NCBI GenBank assembly: GCA_002435715.1
Contig: DISD01000085.1
Coordinates: 1 to 31,308, forward strand
DNA length: 31,308 nt
Source: Rhodospirillaceae bacterium UBA6219
GTDB taxonomy: Bacteria > Pseudomonadota > Alphaproteobacteria > Rhodospirillales > Magnetospirillaceae
Direction of reading: 5' to 3'
Position 1 is the stretch's first letter. Each line of letters begins with the position of its first letter. Positions 22,924 to 30,895 of this stretch are shown one piece after another. The notes under the pieces are model-generated. The model did not search any database. It saw nothing but the letters and a program-made list of their open reading frames with translations, and was not told where the DNA came from. A program made the position numbers and the translations under genes.

Positions 22924-23790
22924 ATGCCGCAAGCCGTCGCCCCCGTGGTCAACGCTTTCTTCGACCCGGTCACCTGGACCATCACTTATGTGGTCCGGGC
23001 TCCCGGCGCCTCGGCGTGTGTGGTCATCGACCCGGTTCTGAATTACGACCGTCGCAACGGCCGGGTTTCGACCGGCTCCATCGACGCCGTTTGTGACTTC
23101 GTCAAAACCCACGGTCTCAGTGTCGCCTGGGTCATGGACACCCATGTCCATGCCGACCACATGACCGGGCTGGCCGAGATGGCTCGGCGCACCGGGGCGA
23201 AGACAGCCATCGGCGGCAATGTGACCGTGGTGCAGAAAACCTTTGCCGGACTTTACAACCTGCCCGGCTTCCCCTGCGACGGCAGCCAGTTCGACCGCTT
23301 GCTGGAAGATGGCGACCAGATTCAGGTGGACGGGCTTTGCGTGACCGCCCTGCACGTGCCCGGCCACACCCCGGCTTGCATGGCTTATCACATCGGTGAC
23401 GCGGTTTTCGTCGGCGACACTTTATTCATGCCGGATTTCGGTACGGCACGCTGCGACTTTCCCGGCGGCGACGCCGCCACCCTCTATCGCTCGACCCGTC
23501 GTTTGCTGGAATTGCCGCCCGACACCCGCATGTTCGTCGGCCACGATTATGGTCCCGGTGGCCGCGACATCGCTTGGGAAACCAGCGTCGCCGCCCAAAA
23601 GGCCACCAACATCCATGCGCGCGACGGCATCAGCGAGGCGGAATTCGTCACCATGCGCCAAAGCCGTGACGCCACTTTGGAGATGCCGGAATTGTTGTTG
23701 CCGTCGCTGCAGGTCAACATCCGCGCCGGCAACCTGCCCGAACCGGAAAGCAACGGGACCCGTTATCTGAAGTTCCCGTTGCGGCGTTAA
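22924..23790 (+). CDS. Persulfide dioxygenase-like MBL protein (Blh/ETHE1 type)
   Basis: Non-haem iron enzyme of the metallo-beta-lactamase fold that oxidises glutathione persulfide to sulfite, the partner of sulfide oxidation. The 288-residue protein has THVHADHMTG (His74, His76, Asp78, His79), PGHTP (His148), VGDTLFMPDFGTARCDFPGG (Asp165) and VGHDYGPGGRDIAWET (His207). The GTARCDFPGG segment is the Blh hallmark of bigR operons. AGGAG stands just before the ATG at 22924. The next gene, convergent, is a SqrR/BigR-like regulator, which strongly supports the role. No rhodanese domain is fused. Confidence 0.9.
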   Translation: MPQAVAPVVNAFFDPVTWTITYVVRAPGASACVVIDPVLNYDRRNGRVSTGSIDAVCDFVKTHGLSVAWVMDTHVHADHMTGLAEMARRTGAKTAIGGNVTVVQKTFAGLYNLPGFPCDGSQFDRLLEDGDQIQVDGLCVTALHVPGHTPACMAYHIGDAVFVGDTLFMPDFGTARCDFPGGDAATLYRSTRRLLELPPDTRMFVGHDYGPGGRDIAWETSVAAQKATNIHARDGISEAEFVTMRQSRDATLEMPELLLPSLQVNIRAGNLPEPESNGTRYLKFPLRR

Positions 23791-23842
23791 AGCCGTTTCC
23801 GGTCAGGCCGGTTGTCACCCCGGCCCGTGCCATAGCTGCTGC

Positions 23843-24163
23843 TTAGGCGGCGCAGACGCCGCCGGCTTCCTTGGCGCAGTAAAGGCCATAAAGCGTGTTG
23901 ATCACCGCGCTGGCTTCGGCACCCGACAGGGAATAATAGATGGTCTGGGCCTGGCGACGGGTCTGCACCAGATTGTCGCGACGCAGACGGGCCAGATGTT
24001 GCGACAAGGCCGATTGCGACAGACCGATCAGGCGTTCCAGTTCGCCCACCGACTTTTCGCCATGCAGCAACTGACACAGAATCATCAGACGATGTTCGTT
24101 GCTCATGGCCTTCAGCAAGGTGCTGGCGCGACGGGCGCTTTCCTGAAGTTTTTCCAATTCCAT
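23843..24163 (-). CDS. ArsR-family regulator of the BigR/SqrR sulfur-sensor type
   Basis: Winged-helix repressor of 106 residues that in this family senses sulfide through cysteine persulfidation. The recognition region LSQSALSQHLARLRRDNLVQTRRQAQTIYYSL is typical. Two cysteines, Cys30 (LMILCQLLHGEKSVGEL) and Cys96 (LYGLYCAKEAGGVC), are 66 residues apart, the same separation as the sensing pair of SqrR (Cys41/107) and BigR; a third, Cys104, is near the end. The ATG at 24163 fits the family; an upstream ATG at 24325 adds 54 unlikely residues. It faces the persulfide dioxygenase gene. Confidence 0.9.
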   Translation of the reverse strand: MELEKLQESARRASTLLKAMSNEHRLMILCQLLHGEKSVGELERLIGLSQSALSQHLARLRRDNLVQTRRQAQTIYYSLSGAEASAVINTLYGLYCAKEAGGVCAA

Positions 24164-24334
24164 ATTCGAGTGCCCTATGACTTCAAGCATGCAGGCATAT
24201 AGCATACCACTGGAATTTGAGGATTCAACATTACCGCAACGAAACATTCGGGAATCCGTAGTCATGGCACCACCTTCCCCACCATTTGCTGTGTGGAATA
24301 GGTATAAGGGCGGAGCCACACCCACTGGCAGTAT

Positions 24335-24352
24335 ATATTGCTTATTTAATAT
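24335..24352. promoter_or_regulatory. AT-rich inverted repeat upstream of the ArsR gene
   Basis: ATATT-N8-AATAT lies in the 198-base gap between the ArsR start and the dxs stop. Its AT-rich dyad and position fit an autoregulatory site, but 5-bp arms are weak evidence. No intrinsic terminator for dxs is seen in this gap. Confidence 0.3.
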
Positions 24353-24361
24353 CTACCTAAT

Positions 24362-26281
24362 CTAGGCAGAGACGGCGGCCGCCCCCTGCCCCAGGGCCGC
24401 CAGCACGCAGGCGACGATCTGCGGGGCGTTCAGGCCGGCCATGTCGTATTGCTTCAGGGGTGCTTCGTGTTCCAGGAAGGAATCGGGCAACACCATGGGC
24501 CGCACCTTCAGGCCGCGATCCAACGCCCCTGAATGGGCCAGGAAATGCAGCACCTGGCTGCTGAAACCGCCCACCGAGCCTTCTTCCACCGTCACCAGCA
24601 CTTCGTGTTCGCGGGCCAGACGGCCGATCAAATCTTCGTCCAACGGCTTCATGAAGCGGGCGTCGGCCACGGTGGTGGACAACCCCCGCGCCGCCAGATC
24701 GTCGGCGGCCTTCAAGGATTCGGCCAGACGGGTGCCAAGCGACAGAATGGCGACACGGCTGCCTTCACGGATCACCCGGCCCTTGCCGATGGGCAGGACC
24801 TGACCGCGTTCGGGCAGTTCGACCCCCACGCCTTCACCGCGCGGATAGCGGAAGGCGCTGGCCCGGTCGTCGATGGCGGCAGCGGTGGCCACCATATGCA
24901 TCAGTTCGGCTTCGTCCGCCGGGCTCATCAGCACGATGTCGGGCAGGCATCCCAGGAACGCCAGATCGAAGGACCCGGCATGGGTGGCGCCGTCGGCGCC
25001 GACCAGACCGGCGCGGTCGATGGCGAAACGCACCGGCAGCTTCTGCAACACCGCGTCATGGACCAACTGGTCGTAGCCACGCTGCAAGAAGGTGGAATAA
25101 AGCGCGCAGAACGGCTTGAAGCCTTCACAGGCCAAACCGGCGGCAAAGGTCACCGCATGCTGTTCGGCGATGCCGACATCGAAACAGCGCTTGGGGTATT
25201 TCTCGGCGAACTTGTCCAAACCGGTGCCGGCCGGCATGGCGGCGGTGATGGCGACGACCCGGTCGTCCGCCGCCGCTTCGGCCAACAAAGCCCGGGCGAA
25301 CACCGAGGTGTAGCTGGGGGCGTTGGCCTTGGGCTTGGCCAGAACCCCGGTGACCACGTCGAATTTGCCGACGCCGTGATACTTGTCGGCGGCGGCTTCG
25401 GCGGGACCATAACCCCGGCCCTTTTGCGTCACCACATGGATCAGCACCGGCTTGTTGTCCTTGGAATCGCGGACGTTCTTCAAGACCGGCAGCAGGTGGT
25501 CGAAATTGTGGCCGTCGATGGGGCCGACATAATAAAAGCCCAGTTCCTCGAACAACGTGCCGCCGCCCGAGACGAAGCCACGGGCATATTCCTCGGCCCG
25601 TTTGGCGGCACGCTCCAAGGGCGGCGGCAGCATGGCGGCCAGATCCTTGGCGAAGTGACGGATGGACAGATAGGGACGCGACGACAACAGACGCGACAGA
25701 TAGGCGCTCATGGCGCCGACGGGGGGCGCGATGGACATGTCGTTGTCGTTCAAGATGACGACCAGACGCGAATCCATCGAGCCTGCGTTGTTCATGGCTT
25801 CATAGACCATGCCGGCGCTCATGGCGCCGTCGCCGATGACGGCGATGACGTTGAAATCGTCGCCCTTCAGGTCGCGGCCCACCGCCATGCCCAAAGCGGC
25901 CGAGATCGAGGTCGAGGAATGCCCGGCGCCGAACGGGTCGTATTCTGATTCGCTGCGCTTGGTGAAGCCCGACAGACCGCCGCCCTGGCGCAGGGTGCGG
26001 ATGCGGTCCTTACGGCCGGTCAGGATCTTGTGGGGATAGCATTGGTGCCCCACGTCCCAGATCAGCTTGTCGCGCGGCGTCTCGAACACGTGGTGCAGGG
26101 CGACGGTCAGCTCGACCACCCCCAACCCCGCCCCCAGATGGCCGCCGGTGATGGACACCGCCTCGATCATTTCCTGGCGCACTTCGTCGGCCAACTGACG
26201 CAATTGCTCGGCCGAGAAAGAACGGGTGTCGGCGGGGCAATCGACCTTGTCGAGCAAACGGGCGGAAACAGAATCCATCAT
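24362..26281 (-). CDS. dxs: 1-deoxy-D-xylulose-5-phosphate synthase Dxs
   Basis: Thiamine diphosphate enzyme (EC 2.2.1.7) making DXP from pyruvate and glyceraldehyde 3-phosphate, first step of the MEP isoprenoid pathway and source for thiamine and pyridoxal. Marks in the 639 residues: GGHLGAGLGVVELTVALH (about 46-63), the thiamine diphosphate motif GDGAMSAGMVYEAMNNAG (150-167), and DVGIAEQHAVTFAAGL with the catalytic glutamate, then the C-terminal transketolase domain. It starts ATGATG 7 bases after ispA; AAGGAAGAG is the ribosome binding site. Complete, no odd residues seen. Confidence 0.97.
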   Translation of the reverse strand: MMDSVSARLLDKVDCPADTRSFSAEQLRQLADEVRQEMIEAVSITGGHLGAGLGVVELTVALHHVFETPRDKLIWDVGHQCYPHKILTGRKDRIRTLRQGGGLSGFTKRSESEYDPFGAGHSSTSISAALGMAVGRDLKGDDFNVIAVIGDGAMSAGMVYEAMNNAGSMDSRLVVILNDNDMSIAPPVGAMSAYLSRLLSSRPYLSIRHFAKDLAAMLPPPLERAAKRAEEYARGFVSGGGTLFEELGFYYVGPIDGHNFDHLLPVLKNVRDSKDNKPVLIHVVTQKGRGYGPAEAAADKYHGVGKFDVVTGVLAKPKANAPSYTSVFARALLAEAAADDRVVAITAAMPAGTGLDKFAEKYPKRCFDVGIAEQHAVTFAAGLACEGFKPFCALYSTFLQRGYDQLVHDAVLQKLPVRFAIDRAGLVGADGATHAGSFDLAFLGCLPDIVLMSPADEAELMHMVATAAAIDDRASAFRYPRGEGVGVELPERGQVLPIGKGRVIREGSRVAILSLGTRLAESLKAADDLAARGLSTTVADARFMKPLDEDLIGRLAREHEVLVTVEEGSVGGFSSQVLHFLAHSGALDRGLKVRPMVLPDSFLEHEAPLKQYDMAGLNAPQIVACVLAALGQGAAAVSA

Positions 26282-26288
26282 CTCTTCC

Positions 26289-27191
26289 TTAAACGCCGCG
26301 CGTCACCACGAAGGACGCGGTCTGGCGCAGCAAATCGGCGGCAGGGCCGAAGGGTTCCAAATGGCGACACGCCTGGTCGGCCAACAATCGCGCCTGGTCG
26401 CGGGCGCGTTCGATTCCCAACAGCGACACGAAGGTGGCCTTGCCGGCCTCTTCATCCTTGCCCAGTTTCTTGCCGACCTGGGCTTCGTCGCCCATGACGT
26501 CGAGCAAGTCGTCGGCGATCTGGAAGGCCAGTCCCAGATCATGGGCGTAATTCTTCAAAGCCAGACGCAGCGACGCCGGCGCCTTGCCCAAAATCGCCCC
26601 GGCCTCGCAGCCGAAGCCGATCAGCCGGCCGGTCTTCATCTGCTGAAGTCGGGTGATGGCTTCGACGTCCATGTCCAGCTTGGCCGCCTGCAGGTCCAGC
26701 ATCTGGCCGCCCACCATGCCCTGACCACCCGACGCATGGGCCAGTTGCCAGACCAGTTCGCAGCGCACGGCCGGATCGGGATGGGTGGCTTCTGCCGCCA
26801 AAACCTCGAAGGCGCGGGTCAACAGCGCGTCACCGGCCAAGATGGCGGTGGCTTCGTCGAATTGCCGGTGACAGGTGGGACGGCCGCGGCGCAGATCGTC
26901 GTCGTCCATGGCCGGCAGGTCGTCATGGATCAGCGAATAGCAATGCACCATTTCCAAGGCGCAGCCCACCCGCAGCGCGGCGGCGGGCGAGACGTTGAAC
27001 AACGACGCCGATTGCAGCACCAGGAAAGGCCGCAGCCGCTTGCCGCCATCCAGCGCCGAATAGCGCATGGCGTCGTGGACCCGGTGTTCGGGGGCATCGC
27101 CGCTGGGCAGCAGATGATCCAGTTCGGCGTTGACGGATGCCGCACTGGCGGCCAGGGCCTGCTTCAGAATGTCGGACAAGATCGGACTCAC
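26289..27191 (-). CDS. ispA: Farnesyl diphosphate synthase (short-chain polyprenyl synthase) IspA
   Basis: Makes geranyl and farnesyl diphosphate from IPP/DMAPP. In the 300-residue protein the first Asp-rich motif is DDLPAMDDDD (Asp90, 91 and 96) and the second is DDLLD (Asp227, 228 and 231), both magnesium-binding; GGKRLRPFL (49-57) binds diphosphate. The start codon is GTG at 27191, whose GTGA overlaps the xseB stop (TGA), so translation is coupled. It is followed 7 bases later by dxs. Confidence 0.95.
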   Translation of the reverse strand: MSPILSDILKQALAASAASVNAELDHLLPSGDAPEHRVHDAMRYSALDGGKRLRPFLVLQSASLFNVSPAAALRVGCALEMVHCYSLIHDDLPAMDDDDLRRGRPTCHRQFDEATAILAGDALLTRAFEVLAAEATHPDPAVRCELVWQLAHASGGQGMVGGQMLDLQAAKLDMDVEAITRLQQMKTGRLIGFGCEAGAILGKAPASLRLALKNYAHDLGLAFQIADDLLDVMGDEAQVGKKLGKDEEAGKATFVSLLGIERARDQARLLADQACRHLEPFGPAADLLRQTASFVVTRGV

Positions 27192-27433
27192 TCGATGCCA
27201 GCGGGTTCAAGACCGACGGAACCGTCGCCGCCCAACACGATCTTGTCCACCTTGGCCTGGGCTTCCTTCAGCTTGACCTCGCAATGACGCTTCAACAACG
27301 CACCGCGTTCATAGGCGCCGATGGCGTCGTCCAGCTTGGTCGAGCCGGTCTCCAGCTTGCGTACGATGGCATCCAGTTCGGCCAAAGCGTCTTCGAAGCT
27401 TAAAGCGGCGATATCGGGCGGAAGGTCGGCCAT
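27188..27433 (-). CDS. xseB: Exodeoxyribonuclease VII small subunit XseB
   Basis: Small subunit of the single-strand-specific exonuclease VII; 81 residues, within the family range. LSFEDALAELDAIVRKLETGSTKLDDAIGAYERGALLKRHCEVKL is the characteristic helical hairpin core. The protein has an unusually long glycine-rich tail (VLGGDGSVGLEPAGIE). It opens the xseB-ispA-dxs unit; overlap with ispA is 4 bases. The xseA gene is not in the window. The ribosome binding site is weak (GTGAG). Confidence 0.95.
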   Translation of the reverse strand: MADLPPDIAALSFEDALAELDAIVRKLETGSTKLDDAIGAYERGALLKRHCEVKLKEAQAKVDKIVLGGDGSVGLEPAGIE

Positions 27434-27521
27434 GACTCACTTTATTCATAGAGTGCGAAACGAAGGCGGCAAGTTTACGGATGCCGCCCCCTAAAGGCAA
27501 GCGAACCGGGCAAGCAAAATA

Positions 27522-27561
27522 TCAACGCAAACGTTGACAGCCGCCCCCGCCGCCGTATAAA
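27522..27561 (+). promoter_or_regulatory. rpsD sigma-70 promoter with overlapping inverted repeat
   Basis: TTGACA (27534-27539) and TATAAA (27556-27561) with a 16-base spacer, reading toward rpsD, about 117 bases before the start codon. The perfect inverted repeat TCAACG-CAAA-CGTTGA (27522-27537) overlaps the -35 element and may be an operator. The leader of about 110 bases could host autogenous control by S4, but I see no clear pseudoknot. Confidence 0.75.
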
Positions 27562-27678
27562 AGCCCCCTTTCATTCCCGAGAACGTGGGCGCGTTATCCG
27601 CGTCCCGCCCCAGGCGACTGGACCAAGGCCTATCGGGACAAACCCCAACCGGCACCAGCCGGGACCAAAGGAAGACCC

Positions 27679-28296
27679 ATGACCAAGCGTATTGAAGCGA
27701 AATTCAAGATCAACCGCCGCCTGGGCGTCAATCTGTGGGGCCGTGGCAAGAGCCCGCTGGCTCGCGGCAAGGAAACCCCGCCCGGCCAGCATGGCGCGCG
27801 CCGCAAGAAGGCTTCGGACTTCGGCACCCAGCTGATGGCCAAGCAGAAGCTGAAGGGCTATTACGGCAACATTTCGGAAAAGCAGTTCCGCAAGCTGTAT
27901 GACGAGGCCGTGCGCCGCCGTGGCGACACCTCGGAAAACCTGATCGGCCTGCTGGAACGCCGCCTGGACGCCGTCGTCTATCGCATGAAGCTGGCCGTCA
28001 GCCCCTTCCAGGCCCGTCAGATCATCAACCACGGCCACATCCAGGTGAACGGCAAGCGTCTGAACATCGCTTCCTATCAGGTCAAGGACGGCGACGTGAT
28101 CAGCGTCAAGCAGAAGTCCAAGGACCTGGCCATCATCCTGGAAGCCATCCAGTCGCCGGAACGTGACGTTCCCGATTACATCGAAATCGACCACAAGGAC
28201 ATGAAGGGCAGCTTCATCCGCGCCCCCAAGCTGGCCGATGTCCCCTATCCGTGCCAGATGGAACCCAATCTGGTCATCGAATTCTATTCGCGCTAA
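27679..28296 (+). CDS. rpsD: 30S ribosomal protein S4
   Basis: Primary 16S rRNA-binding protein of the small subunit, 205 residues, the usual size for alphaproteobacteria. The protein begins with the family-typical segment MTKRIEAKFKINRRLGVNLWG, and the S4 domain is seen in LERRLDAVVYRMKLAVS and HGHIQVNGKRLNIASYQVKDGDVISVK. The ATG at 27679 has a strong ribosome binding site (AAAGGAAG). It has its own promoter and terminator and is not in an alpha-operon arrangement here, as is common in this class. In other bacteria S4 regulates its own operon. Confidence 0.98.
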   Translation: MTKRIEAKFKINRRLGVNLWGRGKSPLARGKETPPGQHGARRKKASDFGTQLMAKQKLKGYYGNISEKQFRKLYDEAVRRRGDTSENLIGLLERRLDAVVYRMKLAVSPFQARQIINHGHIQVNGKRLNIASYQVKDGDVISVKQKSKDLAIILEAIQSPERDVPDYIEIDHKDMKGSFIRAPKLADVPYPCQMEPNLVIEFYSR

Positions 28297-28319
28297 TCCG
28301 GCCCAGGCTGGAAAGCAGG

Positions 28320-28352
28320 AAGGCCCGGTGGAAACACCGGGCCTTTTCTTTT
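28320..28352 (+). terminator. Intrinsic terminator after rpsD
   Basis: Perfect 11-bp stem 28320-28330 with 28335-28345, GAAA tetraloop, then T-rich TTCTTTT. It follows the rpsD stop by 23 bases and lies before the convergent Crp/FNR gene. Confidence 0.92.
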
Positions 28353-28385
28353 GCGTCGGGGCGAAGCAGACTTTTCCGCAGCCCG

Positions 28386-29042
28386 CTAAAGCGCCTCGGG
28401 GCGCAAGATGGGCAGCATGCCGTCGGGGCTGAAGACGCCGACGATGCCGTCATGGCGCAGGGCCGACATCTCGCGGCTGACGGTTTCCGGACGCAGGCCC
28501 AGATAATCGGCCATCTCGGCGATCCGCATGGGCAGGTGCAATTCGTGCCCGCCACCCAAACGGCCATGCAATTCCACCAACAACGCCCGCACCCGTTCGG
28601 CGGCGCTCATGCGGCCCAAACGGACCTGCATGTCCAGGGATTGCGCCAGGTTGCGCTGAACGATGCCCATGACATGGCCGCGCAAGGCGCCATCTTGGTC
28701 CATCTCGGCTTCCGGGATACGGCACAGACTGGCACGGCCCAGGGCGATGGCGGTGGCGTGGTGATTGGGACCGGCGGCAAAGCCGACCATGTCGCCGGAA
28801 AAGTGGAAAGACAGGATTTGGCGGCGTTCCTGACCGACCCAGGAACACAGCATGACCGCGCCATGGCGCACGCCGTACAGGGCGTCGGCCGGGGAGCCGG
28901 CGGCGAACAGAACCTCGCCGGCTTCCAGGCGGACGTCGCCGGCCACCGCCCGCAGGCGGCCCAGCAGGGTGGCGTTCAGACAGGCGCACAAGCCGCCGCG
29001 ACCGGTGATGGCAGCGGTACAGGTGTCGGACAAAGCCAGCAT
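28386..29042 (-). CDS. Crp/FNR-family regulator beside the cbb3 oxidase genes
   Basis: DNA-binding regulator of 218 residues with a cyclic-nucleotide-like sensor domain and a C-terminal helix-turn-helix. The recognition helix reads RPETVSREMSAL with Glu186, Ser189 and Arg190, the FNR-type triad, so it should bind TTGAT-type half-sites. N-terminal cysteines are Cys8, Cys19 and Cys21, plus Cys66 and Cys107 (ASLCRIP, equivalent to E. coli FNR Cys122). The first three do not match the classical C-x2-C-x5-7-C cluster pattern, so an ordinary [4Fe-4S] cluster is doubtful. The cco terminator ends 18 bases before its start codon; GTGGGGGT is the ribosome binding site. Confidence 0.9.
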   Translation of the reverse strand: MLALSDTCTAAITGRGGLCACLNATLLGRLRAVAGDVRLEAGEVLFAAGSPADALYGVRHGAVMLCSWVGQERRQILSFHFSGDMVGFAAGPNHHATAIALGRASLCRIPEAEMDQDGALRGHVMGIVQRNLAQSLDMQVRLGRMSAAERVRALLVELHGRLGGGHELHLPMRIAEMADYLGLRPETVSREMSALRHDGIVGVFSPDGMLPILRPEAL

Positions 29043-29059
29043 GACGAAACCCCCACGGG

Positions 29060-29093
29060 AAAAAGGCCCCGGGACCGGCGAACCGGCCCCGGG
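29060..29093 (-). terminator. Intrinsic terminator after ccoP
   Basis: Stem 29068-29078 with 29083-29093 (one mismatch), loop CGAA, and five U residues on the minus strand (A at 29060-29064). It ends the ccoNOQP transcript. The Crp/FNR gene begins 18 bases past it. Confidence 0.85.
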
Positions 29094-29108
29094 AGGTAAG
29101 GGAGGTAC

Positions 29109-29984
29109 TTACTTACCGCCGCCCAACGAGTGGACGTAGACGGTCAGCATCTTGATGGTGGCGGCATCCAGACGGCCGGCCCAAGCGGGCATGGAACCGT
29201 GGCGGGGCTTGGTCACCTGATTGACGATGCCCTGCTTGGCGGATTCCTTGTCGCCCTTGAACAGCCAAATGTTGTTGTTCAAGGCCGGAGCACCCAGTTC
29301 CTTGGTGCCGACACCGCCTTCGCCGTGACACGCGGTGCAGCGTTCTTCGAAGATGGCCGCGCCCGGCGAACCGGCGGCGGGGGTCTTCGACGACAGCGAC
29401 AGCACGTAATCGGCCAGCTGGTCGACCTGGGTCTTGTCCAGGACGTCGCCGGTACCGAAAGCCAGCATCTCGCTTTGACGCGATTCGCCGTTTTCGTTAC
29501 GCACGCCGTACTGGATGGTCTGATGAATGTCTTCCAGGGTCCCGCCCCAGATCCATTCGTCATCGGCCAGACGGGGATAAGCCCCGGCGACGCCGACACC
29601 ACCCGAACCATGGCAAGCCGAGCAGTTTTCGCCAAAGGCGATCTTGCCGCCGGCCAGGGCGTAGTTCAGCAGGGTCTTGTCCTTGGCGATGTCTTCCACC
29701 GAGGCGGCTTCCAGCTTGGTCAGCCACTGGGACCGGGCCTGCTTTTGCGAGACCAGGTCCTTGTCCAGCTCGGCGCGCGAGGAATAACCCAGCATGCCGC
29801 GGCTGAAATCGCTGGTGGTCGGCCAAGTGGGCATGGCCACCCAGTAACCGATGGACCAGATCACACAGGCCCAGAAGACGTAAACCCACCACTTCGGCAA
29901 CGGAGTGTTCAACTCCTTGATGCCGTCCCATTCGTGACCGGTCGTGTTCTGACCCGAGATCACGTCATGTTCAACGTGAGCCAT
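29109..29984 (-). CDS. ccoP: Cytochrome c oxidase cbb3-type subunit III CcoP
   Basis: Membrane-anchored dihaem cytochrome c of the high-affinity cbb3 terminal oxidase, 291 residues. A single membrane helix (WWVYVFWACVIWSIGYWVAM, about 32-51) is followed by two haem c sites, CSACH (Cys121, Cys124, His125) and CTACH (Cys216, Cys219, His220), with likely Met ligands in RQSEMLAF and HGSMPAW. The ATG at 29984 (MAHVEHD) with AGGAG upstream is chosen over one at 30005. It overlaps the end of ccoQ by 14 bases. The protein has no extra domain. Confidence 0.96.
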   Translation of the reverse strand: MAHVEHDVISGQNTTGHEWDGIKELNTPLPKWWVYVFWACVIWSIGYWVAMPTWPTTSDFSRGMLGYSSRAELDKDLVSQKQARSQWLTKLEAASVEDIAKDKTLLNYALAGGKIAFGENCSACHGSGGVGVAGAYPRLADDEWIWGGTLEDIHQTIQYGVRNENGESRQSEMLAFGTGDVLDKTQVDQLADYVLSLSSKTPAAGSPGAAIFEERCTACHGEGGVGTKELGAPALNNNIWLFKGDKESAKQGIVNQVTKPRHGSMPAWAGRLDAATIKMLTVYVHSLGGGK

Positions 29985-30144
29985 AATGGCGCTCCTTGTC
30001 GTCATCGTCCCTCAAGGGGATGTCTCCGTAGGACTGGAACCGATCCTTGTTGCCAGGACGGAAAGCCCAGAAGACGATCCCGAGGAACAGAACCATCAGC
30101 CAAAGTCCCCACACCGAGCGCAGGGATTCGACGAATTCGTTCAT
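29971..30144 (-). CDS. ccoQ: Cytochrome c oxidase cbb3-type subunit CcoQ
   Basis: Small membrane subunit of cbb3 oxidase (stabilises the complex), 57 residues. MNEFVESLRSVWGLWLMVLF starts the protein; residues 12-28 form a single membrane helix, followed by FRPGNKDRF, the typical FixQ/CcoQ sequence, and an acidic tail (RDDDDKERHYGSR). The ATG at 30144 has AGGGGAT upstream. It begins 12 bases after ccoO ends and overlaps the ccoP start by 14 bases, giving the order ccoO-ccoQ-ccoP. Confidence 0.92.
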   Translation of the reverse strand: MNEFVESLRSVWGLWLMVLFLGIVFWAFRPGNKDRFQSYGDIPLRDDDDKERHYGSR

Positions 30145-30156
30145 CGCTATAATCCC

Positions 30157-30882
30157 CTAGCGACGAATGGATTCGGGCTTCACCGCGGTGAAGTCCACCA
30201 TGGTGCCCAGGATCTGCAGATAGGCCACCACGGCATCCATCTCGGTCAGCTTCGACGGATCGCCGTCAAAATCGCCGACACGGGCACCGGGGTAACGCGC
30301 CAGGAAGGCTTCCGACGCGTCGGACTTGACCTGCTCGGCCAGGTCGGCCTTGGCGTTGGCGATCTGGTCGTCGGTATAGGGCACGTTGACGATGCGCAGC
30401 GTCTTCAGATGGGCGGCCGCGTCGTTGAACGACAACGGGCGCATCAGATGAGGATAGCCGGGCATCACCGATTCGGGCACCACGTCACGGGGATTGACCA
30501 GGTGACGGGTGTGCCAATCGTTGGTGTACTTCGAGCCAACGCGGGCCAGGTCGGGGCCGGTCCGCTTGGAGCCCCACTGGAACGGATGGTCGTACTTGGA
30601 TTCGGCCGCCAGGCTGTAATGGCCATAGCGTTCCACTTCGTCCTTGAACGGACGCACCATCTGGCTGTGGCACAGATAGCAGCCCTCGCGGACATAGATG
30701 TTGCGGCCCGCCAGTTCCAGCGGCGTGTAAGGACGCACACCCTCGACCTTTTCAATGGTCGATTCGATGGTGAACAGGGGCACGATTTCCACCAGACCGC
30801 CGGTGATGACGGTCAGCAGGATGCCGACGGCCAGCAGGAAAACATTGGTTTCCAGCTTGGCGTGATGTTTGAAGACGGACAT
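30157..30882 (-). CDS. ccoO: Cytochrome c oxidase cbb3-type subunit II CcoO
   Basis: Monohaem membrane-anchored cytochrome c subunit, 241 residues. An N-terminal membrane helix (VFLLAVGILLTVITGGLVEIV, about 14-34), the haem site CYLCH (Cys68, Cys71, His72) preceded by the family-typical GRNIYVREG, and SQMVRPFKDEVERYGHYS are visible. The ATG at 30882 follows GGGGGGAGATCC. It lies 13 bases after ccoN. Confidence 0.97.
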   Translation of the reverse strand: MSVFKHHAKLETNVFLLAVGILLTVITGGLVEIVPLFTIESTIEKVEGVRPYTPLELAGRNIYVREGCYLCHSQMVRPFKDEVERYGHYSLAAESKYDHPFQWGSKRTGPDLARVGSKYTNDWHTRHLVNPRDVVPESVMPGYPHLMRPLSFNDAAAHLKTLRIVNVPYTDDQIANAKADLAEQVKSDASEAFLARYPGARVGDFDGDPSKLTEMDAVVAYLQILGTMVDFTAVKPESIRR

Positions 30883-30895
30883 AGGATCTCCCCCC

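Noticed and set aside
24164..24325. Upstream extension of the ArsR regulator
   Set aside because: Adds 54 residues rich in unlikely composition; the family starts close to MELEKLQ.
24533..25948. 471-codon plus-strand ORF opposite dxs
   Set aside because: Mirror of the dxs coding pattern; no start signal.
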